Assembly: GCF_036659115.1 (NCBI RefSeq)
Contig: NZ_JAVXDF010000067.1
Reading direction: 5' to 3' (one strand)
DNA from: Gordonibacter sp036659115
GTDB lineage: Bacteria; Actinomycetota; Coriobacteriia; Coriobacteriales; Eggerthellaceae
Length of the DNA stretch: 13,570 bases
Translations under genes and position numbers: made by a program
The notes under the pieces: model-generated
What the model saw: only the letters and a program-made list of their open reading frames with translations
What the model was told of the DNA's origin: nothing
The model's database searches: none
Part shown: positions 1-5,742 of the stretch, one piece after another
How positions within the stretch are numbered: the stretch's first letter is position 1
How the letters are laid out: every line of letters starts with the position of its first letter

Positions 1-41
1 TATCATTGGAGTGCGCGTAGTATTCCATACTGAAAACCGAC

Positions 42-113
42 TCTCGTTCGACTCTCACCGATGCTTTATGTTGAGTATAAAGCATATTTTCTTCGGAAAA
101 GCTTCGAACGAGA
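42..113. repeat. Nested inverted repeats (10-bp outer, 9-bp inner)
   Basis: The outer arms TCTCGTTCGA (42-51) and TCGAACGAGA (104-113) are exact reverse complements. Between them lie inner arms ATGCTTTAT (61-69) and ATAAAGCAT (77-85), also exact reverse complements, with the 7-nt loop GTTGAGT. The inner hairpin is AT-rich and is followed on the plus strand by ATTTTC, so it could end a transcript coming from the left. It could equally be a two-dyad protein-binding site. The exact matches are seen directly; the role is unknown. Confidence 0.6.
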
Positions 114-205
114 AGGACGCCTATATAAGGATCTTATTTATTCGTTCCGTAAAACAATAGATGCAAATTGAGAGTATCGTAATATAAAAAACAAGTTTGA
201 AAATT

Positions 206-229
206 AATACTATGACATAAAGTAGTATT
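206..229 (-). terminator. Possible weak terminator after the polymerase/YolD unit
   Basis: AATACTA (206-212) and TAGTATT (223-229) form a perfect 7-bp inverted repeat with a 10-nt loop. Read on the minus strand, the stem is followed by AATTTTC and starts about 20 nt after the YolD-like stop codon. The stem is AT-rich and the T-run short, so it would be weak. It is the only hairpin I noticed close to the end of this operon. Confidence 0.35.
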
Positions 230-249
230 TCTACAGCTTCCCCGCCGCC

Positions 250-615
250 CTACGCCCCGGCGCGTACCACTTCAATCCCCCACAGGTCGTCAAACGCGAT
301 GCACCGCTTCACTACGGTGAGCGTCCGGTATGCTTCATCCACCTGCGCCACCATCCCCTCTGCCACCACGTACGTTTCGCCGTCGTAGTAGGTCGCCTCG
401 ACCATATCTCCCTTGCACAAGGCAGCCACCTGCGCCGACAGCCGGACAGCTTCCTCCTCCGGTAACTCGCGCCGAGGCTCGGGCACACGCTCGCGCTGGC
501 GTACGAGGTCGTAATAGCCCTTCAGCGCCGCGAACGGCATGAACTGGCGGGCACGGTCCTCGGGCGACACCATTCGCTGGATACGGGCATCGGGTATGCC
601 GGCTCCTTTAGCCAC
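250..615 (-). CDS. YolD-like protein, partner of the Y-family polymerase
   Basis: This is a 121-residue protein of the YolD-like family, a group found next to UmuC/UvrX-type polymerases in Gram-positive bacteria and phages. The family signature is near the N-terminus: SPEDRARQFMPFAALKGY at about residues 17-34. The C-terminal half, rich in Val, Thr and aromatic residues, looks like a small beta fold. The start is GTG at 613-615, chosen because AGGAGG lies 5 nt upstream and because it overlaps the polymerase stop (TAA, 608-610) by 8 nt, which suggests translational coupling. Its biochemical role is poorly known in general; an accessory or regulatory subunit of the polymerase is an inference from gene linkage. 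It should share the damage-inducible control proposed for the polymerase. Confidence 0.85.
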   Translation of the reverse strand: MAKGAGIPDARIQRMVSPEDRARQFMPFAALKGYYDLVRQRERVPEPRRELPEEEAVRLSAQVAALCKGDMVEATYYDGETYVVAEGMVAQVDEAYRTLTVVKRCIAFDDLWGIEVVRAGA

Positions 616-2137
616 AGTGGCCTCCTACCTGGTCGTTTCGCTCGCGAGCAGTAGCCTTGTCGGTAAGGCTCGCCGCCCTCAGCAGTGCGTTCTTGCCGAA
701 TTTGCCCTTTACTGCCAGCACCGCTTCCTGCATGCGCCGCTCCCTGTCGTCAGCCTCCTCGTCGGCGAACAGGTCAAGGGTAGCGAACTCCTCGCCTACC
801 AGGCCGGCAAAGCCGACGTTCAGGCGTTTGATGGGACGCGTGGGGTCGGTCGTCTCACGGTACAGATCCTCGAGGTAGGCCATAAGCTTTTTGAAGGAGT
901 TCGTCTTCTCGGGAATCTTGCGACTGCCGCCCGTATGCGACCCCCAACGGCTGCCGGACGAGGGACGAGCGCCGTGCTCGCCCACGAACACCCCCTTGCC
1001 TACCGGGACGTGTGCTTCACCATCGGAAGTGCCGGCATCGCCGCCGAGGCCCTCGGCATCACCGTCAAGGCCATTGACATCGCCGTCAAGGCCCTCGGCA
1101 TCGCCGCTCCAGGAGTCTTCCCCCTTGCTGGGCAGCCCGCCGGCTCCGCAAGCCTCGGATGGTGCGAAACCTGCCGAGAACCCTGCGGCGGCACCAGCCT
1201 CCCGACCTCCCCGCTTCTCGCGAGCGTACCCCACGCCCAACGATATATGATCCACCACCAGGTGCTTCTCCACGAGTTCCAGCACCGACACGTCCACCAT
1301 CTCGCGCAACACGACCAGCGCCTCGTCGTAGCCGTACTCGCACGGCAGCACCTGGCCGTTCACCAGCGAGCTGCCTTTGGGCTCGTAGTCCTTGATCTGC
1401 TTCATAGTGCAGGGCTCGATGCCCTGAGCATGGTCGATCAAAAACTCCGCATTCACCCCGAACTCGCGATAGAGCATCCCCTCGTCCATTGCCACCACGC
1501 CGGCTAGATCGAACACGTGGTACTTGGCCAAACGGTTCGCGATGCCGGGCCCGACGTTCCAAATGTCCGTGATAGGGCGATGGTGCCAGATCAGACGCTT
1601 GAACTCCTCCTCGTCCAAGTACCCGATATGGTCTGGGACATGCTTGGCAGTCACGTCCATCGCCACTTTTGCCAAAAACAGGTTCGTGCCGATGCCCGCC
1701 GACGCGCAGATGCCCGTCTCTTCGAGCACGGCCGCCATCAACAGGTGCGCCAGCTCCTTGGGAGACTTGTCGTACAGGCCCAGATACGGCGTCGCATCGA
1801 TGAAGCACTCGTCGATGGAGTACACATGAATATCGTCGGGACTCAGATAGCGCAGGTAGATTGAGTAGACATCGGCGGAAACCTTCATGTAGAGGCGCAT
1901 GCGGGGCTTGGCCATGATGAAATCCACGCTCTCGGGTATCTCGAACACGCGGCAGCGGTTGCGGATTCCCAAGTCCTTCATGGCGGGTGTGATGGCGAGA
2001 CAAATCGTGGTGTCCGTGCGATCGGGGTCAGCCACCACCAGATTGGTGGTGAACGGGTCGAGCCCGCGCTCGCGGCATTCGACCGACGCATAGAACGTCT
2101 TCAGGTCGATGCACATATAGACACGCTCGCTTCCCAC
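608..2137 (-). CDS. Y-family translesion DNA polymerase (UmuC/DinB/UvrX-like)
   Basis: This is a 509-residue error-prone polymerase that copies past damaged template bases. The palm motifs are visible: CIDLKTFYASVEC near residues 9-21 carries the first metal-binding Asp (Asp11), and YSIDECFID near 106-114 carries the catalytic Asp109-Glu110 pair. A helix-hairpin-helix region lies around WNVGPGIANRL (193-203). The little-finger domain ends with a conserved-looking tail (TARERNDQVGGH). The protein is longer than usual for this group because residues about 310-400 are a low-complexity Gly/Asp/Ala/Ser insert inside the little finger. The start is GTG at 2135-2137, supported by GGAAGG 6 nt upstream; the in-frame ATG 21 nt downstream lacks a good ribosome site. 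It overlaps the YolD-like gene and is divergent from the SNF2 gene across a LexA-type box, so SOS control is likely. Confidence 0.92.
   Translation of the reverse strand: MGSERVYMCIDLKTFYASVECRERGLDPFTTNLVVADPDRTDTTICLAITPAMKDLGIRNRCRVFEIPESVDFIMAKPRMRLYMKVSADVYSIYLRYLSPDDIHVYSIDECFIDATPYLGLYDKSPKELAHLLMAAVLEETGICASAGIGTNLFLAKVAMDVTAKHVPDHIGYLDEEEFKRLIWHHRPITDIWNVGPGIANRLAKYHVFDLAGVVAMDEGMLYREFGVNAEFLIDHAQGIEPCTMKQIKDYEPKGSSLVNGQVLPCEYGYDEALVVLREMVDVSVLELVEKHLVVDHISLGVGYAREKRGGREAGAAAGFSAGFAPSEACGAGGLPSKGEDSWSGDAEGLDGDVNGLDGDAEGLGGDAGTSDGEAHVPVGKGVFVGEHGARPSSGSRWGSHTGGSRKIPEKTNSFKKLMAYLEDLYRETTDPTRPIKRLNVGFAGLVGEEFATLDLFADEEADDRERRMQEAVLAVKGKFGKNALLRAASLTDKATARERNDQVGGHCG
1034..1117 (-). repeat. 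21-bp in-frame tandem repeat inside the polymerase gene
   Basis: About four head-to-tail 21-bp units start at 1034, 1055, 1076 and 1097. The first three are similar (GGCATCGCCGCCGAGGCCCTC and variants) and the last diverges. Because 21 is a multiple of three, each unit adds seven residues. The repeat encodes the GDAEGLD / GDVNGLD / GDAEGLG series at about residues 345-370 of the polymerase. It forms the core of the little-finger insert, so its copy number could vary between strains without breaking the frame. Confidence 0.85.
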
Positions 2138-2236
2138 AGAATGCCTTCCTTCCCCTTTCGCATTATCTGACCGTTCCCAGCATGCTAGTGCGAAACCGCC
2201 AGATTCTCCCCGCCCCCACTTTCTTTTCCCTCAAAA

Positions 2237-2256
2237 GAACACACGAACTAATGTTC
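2237..2256. promoter_or_regulatory. LexA-type SOS box with an extra half-site
   Basis: GAAC-TAAT-GTTC at 2245-2256, within CGAACTAATGTTCT, is an exact GAAC-N4-GTTC dyad. That is the core of the LexA operator known from Bacillus and actinobacteria. A further GAAC at 2237-2240 precedes it with the same 4-nt spacing, giving three evenly spaced half-sites. The box lies in the 164-bp gap between the divergent polymerase (start 2137) and SNF2 gene (start 2302). It is 45 nt from the SNF2 start and about 107 nt from the polymerase start. The match is seen directly; LexA binding and control of both genes are inferred. Confidence 0.8.
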
Positions 2257-2264
2257 TGATAGAG

Positions 2265-2270
2265 TATACT
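2265..2270 (+). promoter_or_regulatory. Candidate -10 element for the SNF2 gene
   Basis: TATACT matches five of six bases of the sigma-70 type -10 box and lies 31 nt before the SNF2 start codon. The matching -35 position (about 2242-2247) falls inside the LexA-type box and is not close to TTGACA. That arrangement would let a bound repressor block the promoter. The surrounding AGTATACT is itself a palindrome, so use on the minus strand cannot be excluded. Confidence 0.4.
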
Positions 2271-2301
2271 AATCATTTACCCCGAAAGGCAAGGACCTTG
2301 C

Positions 2302-5300
2302 ATGTTATCCGAAGATGAGATCAGCCGGCACTGCCACGAACGCACGCTACAGCGGGCACGTCAGATTGCGGCCTCCGACCGGAACATCCTTACCAAGCAG
2401 GTTCACTACAGCAGGACGGAGACCACGGTAAAGGCCTTCGTCGCCAGCAGTCACGGATGGGACGACCGCTACCGCACCTCCGTCACCTTCGATGAAGACA
2501 GCGGCGAGATCACCGACTACGCCTGCACCTGCCCTGCTTTCTATGAATCAGACGGCATGTGCAAGCATGGCGCGGCGCTCGCGCTTGCCTACCTCGATGC
2601 CCCCGAGCGCTTCATGGGCTATCAGGCGAAGCGCGTAGCAGCCACCTCGCCGGGGATCGCTGCGCTGATGAAGCGCGAACGGGAAGCAGCCGAGGCCGTA
2701 GACCGGGAGTCCATCGATCTGGAAACCGTTATCGAGTACGGCTACCGCTCTTGGTCGGCCCACTTCAGGCTGGTCGGCGAGTCCGGCTCCTACGTCCTGC
2801 GCAACATCACGGACTTCGTACACCGCATGCGCACAGGCGCGTTCTTCTCCTACGGCAAGAAGCTCTCTTTCGCACACAGCCCTCTCCTCCTTTCCGACCA
2901 CGGACGCGCGGTGGCGCGCTTTCTGGACAAGGCGGTCTCGCTACGCGAGCAAGTGGGCGGCTCGACTTTTTTGCGCTACCGAGGACGCGACGAGGTCGAA
3001 CGCGACCTGAGCCTCACGGACTCGGAGATTATCGAGTTGCTCGACGCGCTTACCGGCACCCTGTTCACCGTGCGCGGAACCGACTACGGCACCCGCTCGG
3101 TCACCCAGGCCTACGTCGTGGACGAGGACCCGTCCATCGCTATCAGGATAGGCCGATCGGGCTTGGACGGCTACGACATCGAGGTGCCCGAAGAGACGCC
3201 TTTCGCTGCGCAGGGCGACCGTATGTATGCATGGCAGGGCGATAGGTTCTACCGCTGCTCGTCAACGTTCGCCCGCACTGCCGACTTCTTGCGCAGCCTG
3301 TACGAAAGCGAGGAGGGAAGCCTGTTCGTCAGCGAAGCAGACATGCCCCTGTTCTGCGCAACCGTGCTGCCGGCCATCGAACAATTGCTGCAGGTGAGCG
3401 CACCGCCCGAGATCGATGCGTACCGCCCCGTAGCCTGCAAGCTGGAGTTCTACTTCGATAAGAACAAACAGGGCGTGACCTGCGATGCTCAAGCTGTGTA
3501 CGGGCAACGGCGCTACCAGCTGTTCACCGCAGGAGAGGACAAGACTACTGCCAGCAACGACGCGTCCCCGATCGGCCCCTTACGCGACGACCCCTTGGAG
3601 AACAGGGCGCGGCGTCTGATAGAGGAATACTTCGACCTGCCGGTGCCGTTCATCGAGATCAGCGACGATGCCACCATAGCCGAACTGGTATTCGGAGGAC
3701 TGGCACGCTTCCAGGCACTGGGCACCGCGTTCACCACACCCGCGTTCGACCGGCTGCTCACCGACAAGCAGCCGCGCCTCACGACCGGGCTCTCGCTTGC
3801 AGGCAACCTGGTCAACCTCACTATTTCAGCAGAAGACCTGCCCGCAAGCGAGGTGGCCGCACTTCTGTCAAGCTACCGCAAACGCAAGCGCTACCATCGC
3901 CTGCGCAACGGCGCGTTCATGAGCCTGGAAGGCTACGACCTGGCCCAACTCGACCGTATCGTGGCCGATTTCGGCATCACCGCCAAACAGCTGTCCACCG
4001 GAGTGGTTGAGCTTCCCGCCTACCAGGCTTTCTACCTGGACGAACAGCTAAACGACACCAGCCGCGACGAGTCGTTCACCCGCTACCTCGAAAACTTCCG
4101 CAGCATGGACGAGCATGCCTACCGCATACCCGCAGCGCTTGAGGGCACGTTGCGCCCCTACCAGGAAGAAGGTTTTCGCTGGATGAGCGCACTGGCCGAC
4201 GCAGGGTTCGGCGGCATCCTGGCCGACGAGATGGGCCTCGGAAAATCCGTCCAGCTCATCTCATTTCTGCTCGCGCGACAAAACGATGCCCGAGCGCTCG
4301 GCCCAAGCCTTATCGTATGCCCGGCATCGCTCGTGTACAACTGGCTGGCCGAGTTCGAGCGCTTCGCACCGGAGCTTTCCGCACGCGCCGTCACCGGAAC
4401 CAAGCGCGAACGCGAGCTTATCCGCACCGAAGCGTTCGGCGAGGTCATGGCCAACAGCGACAAGCATGGCGCTGAGGGCCAAGGGGGCCTCTCCGCCGGA
4501 CGCTGCGACGTACTGGTGACCTCCTACGATTTAGCGCGCATCGACGCCGACGCCTATGCCGAGCGCACGTTTTTCTGCTGCGCGCTCGACGAGGCGCAGT
4601 ACGTGAAGAACCATGCCACGAAGACCGCCCGCGGCATCAAGCGCATCCAGGCGCGCCACCGCTTCGCCTTAACCGGCACCCCGGTGGAGAACCGCCCGAG
4701 CGAGCTTTGGAGCATCTTCGACTTCCTGCTGCCAGGGCTTTTGGGCTCCTACATGCGCTTTCGCGAGCGCTTCGAACTGGACATCCTCGGCGGCAGCGAG
4801 GACGCTGCCGCGCGTCTGCGCACGCTGGTCGGCCCGTTTGTGCTGAGGCGGCTCAAGGACGAGGTGCTGCGCGATCTGCCCGAGAAGCTGGAATCGGTCG
4901 TGCGCGTGCATTTGGAAGGAGAGCAGCAGCGCCTCTACGCCGCAAGCGAGCAGCAGCTGCGCGAGGCGCTGACCAGGCAGCGGCGCGAGCGCAAAAACAA
5001 GCGCCTCGGCAGCGAGCTGCCGCCGGTGGAGATATTGGCCGAACTTACCAAATTGCGCCAGCTCTGCTGCGACCCACACCTGCTCTACGAAAATTACGAA
5101 GGGTCTGCCGCCAAGCTCGACGCTGTCATGGAATTGGTAGAATCCGCCCGTGACGGCGGCGAGAAGTCACTTGTGTTCTCGCAGTTCACCAGCTTTCTCG
5201 CTCGCATCGCCGATCGGCTGGACCAGCAGGGCGTCCCTTACTACACCATTACGGGAGCCACCCCCAAGAAGAAGCGCCTTGATCTGGTGAACACCTTCAA

Positions 5301-5619
5301 CGAGGACGATACGCCGGTGTTCCTCGTGTCACTGAAGGCGGGCGGCACCGGTCTGAATCTCACGGGGGCGTCGGTCGTTATCCATGCCGACCCTTGGTGG
5401 AACGCCGCAGCGCAGAACCAGGCGACCGACCGCGCGCACCGCATCGGCCAGGACAAGCTGGTCAGCGTCCACCGCGTCATCGCCGCCGGAACCATCGAGG
5501 AGCGCATCGTGCGTTTGCAGGAGGCCAAAAGCCAGCTCGCCGACCAGATCGTCGGCGGCAACGGCATCTCCCTTTCCACATTGAGCCGAGAAGACCTTCT
5601 GGAACTGCTAGAGGGATAA
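2302..5619 (+). CDS. SNF2-family helicase/ATPase with N-terminal SWIM zinc finger
   Basis: This is a 1105-residue Swi2/Snf2-type ATP-driven DNA translocase. A SWIM zinc finger sits near the N-terminus (Cys75, Cys77, Cys87, His89). The ATPase core is C-terminal: Walker A DEMGLGKS (Lys648), Walker B DEAQ (763-766), and motif III TGTPVEN. The second helicase lobe includes FSQF, the GGTGLNL segment, and TDRAHRIGQ with Arg1047 near its end. The middle (about 130-600) has no motif I can name. The ATG start has AAGGA 6 nt upstream. Such bacterial SNF2 proteins remodel nucleic acid-protein complexes, for example RapA-like RNA polymerase recycling, but the exact substrate of SWIM-SNF2 proteins is not established. 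The shared upstream region with an SOS polymerase points to a role in damage tolerance or repair; that part is inference. Confidence 0.93.
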   Translation: MLSEDEISRHCHERTLQRARQIAASDRNILTKQVHYSRTETTVKAFVASSHGWDDRYRTSVTFDEDSGEITDYACTCPAFYESDGMCKHGAALALAYLDAPERFMGYQAKRVAATSPGIAALMKREREAAEAVDRESIDLETVIEYGYRSWSAHFRLVGESGSYVLRNITDFVHRMRTGAFFSYGKKLSFAHSPLLLSDHGRAVARFLDKAVSLREQVGGSTFLRYRGRDEVERDLSLTDSEIIELLDALTGTLFTVRGTDYGTRSVTQAYVVDEDPSIAIRIGRSGLDGYDIEVPEETPFAAQGDRMYAWQGDRFYRCSSTFARTADFLRSLYESEEGSLFVSEADMPLFCATVLPAIEQLLQVSAPPEIDAYRPVACKLEFYFDKNKQGVTCDAQAVYGQRRYQLFTAGEDKTTASNDASPIGPLRDDPLENRARRLIEEYFDLPVPFIEISDDATIAELVFGGLARFQALGTAFTTPAFDRLLTDKQPRLTTGLSLAGNLVNLTISAEDLPASEVAALLSSYRKRKRYHRLRNGAFMSLEGYDLAQLDRIVADFGITAKQLSTGVVELPAYQAFYLDEQLNDTSRDESFTRYLENFRSMDEHAYRIPAALEGTLRPYQEEGFRWMSALADAGFGGILADEMGLGKSVQLISFLLARQNDARALGPSLIVCPASLVYNWLAEFERFAPELSARAVTGTKRERELIRTEAFGEVMANSDKHGAEGQGGLSAGRCDVLVTSYDLARIDADAYAERTFFCCALDEAQYVKNHATKTARGIKRIQARHRFALTGTPVENRPSELWSIFDFLLPGLLGSYMRFRERFELDILGGSEDAAARLRTLVGPFVLRRLKDEVLRDLPEKLESVVRVHLEGEQQRLYAASEQQLREALTRQRRERKNKRLGSELPPVEILAELTKLRQLCCDPHLLYENYEGSAAKLDAVMELVESARDGGEKSLVFSQFTSFLARIADRLDQQGVPYYTITGATPKKKRLDLVNTFNEDDTPVFLVSLKAGGTGLNLTGASVVIHADPWWNAAAQNQATDRAHRIGQDKLVSVHRVIAAGTIEERIVRLQEAKSQLADQIVGGNGISLSTLSREDLLELLEG

Positions 5620-5638
5620 GCGGCGCCGAAATCAACGC

Positions 5639-5656
5639 AGGTAGTGCGAGCTACCT
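5639..5656 (+). terminator. Weak hairpin after the SNF2 gene
   Basis: AGGTAG (5639-5644) and CTACCT (5651-5656) form a 6-bp stem with a 6-nt loop, 19 nt after the SNF2 stop codon. A short T-run (TTTT, 5664-5667) follows. A further inverted repeat, GCTTTT (5662-5667) with AAAAGC (5678-5683), overlaps the region. One of these may end the helicase transcript between the two convergent operons. No single structure looks like a strong terminator. Confidence 0.35.
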
Positions 5657-5680
5657 TGAAGGCTTTTCGTGCCACGTAAA

Positions 5681-5718
5681 AGCGGGCGCCCGCGAGCAAA
5701 AAACCGCCGGCACCCGCT
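5681..5718 (-). terminator. Intrinsic terminator of the fatty acid operon
   Basis: On the minus strand AGCGGGTGCC pairs with GGCGCCCGCT over 10 positions in RNA (one G-U wobble), and TTTTACG begins at the stem's last base. The plus-strand arms are 5681-5690 and 5709-5718. The structure begins 24 nt after the accDA stop codon. The right arm lies inside a perfect 12-bp palindrome (5682-5693) that could form an alternative stem. On the plus strand the wobble becomes an A-C mismatch and no T-run follows, so the orientation favours ending accDA. Confidence 0.65.
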
Positions 5719-5742
5719 CTTCACACCTTGCCTCGAAGATTC

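Larger units (their letters stand above)
1..249. other. AT-rich gene-free region left of the polymerase operon
   Basis: No coding sequence is supported here. The stretch is markedly AT-rich compared with the GC-rich genes to its right. It contains nested inverted repeats (42-113) and a weak hairpin (206-229), listed separately. It lies downstream of the minus-strand polymerase/YolD unit, so part of it is the 3' end of that transcript. The low GC could mark a promoter region for something to the left, or the edge of a mobile or acquired segment. Nothing in the window settles which. Confidence 0.6.

Noticed and set aside
1034..1117. Repeat array as a CRISPR
   Set aside because: The units are contiguous 21-bp copies without spacers and lie in frame inside the polymerase gene.
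539..1507. Long plus-strand open frame of 322 codons opposite the polymerase gene
   Set aside because: It is antisense to a clear polymerase, has no recognisable domain, and long antisense frames are expected in GC-rich DNA.
2302..5619. SNF2 protein as part of a phage-defence system such as DISARM
   Set aside because: No methyltransferase, phospholipase-D or other defence partner is present; the neighbours are an SOS polymerase and a fatty acid operon.
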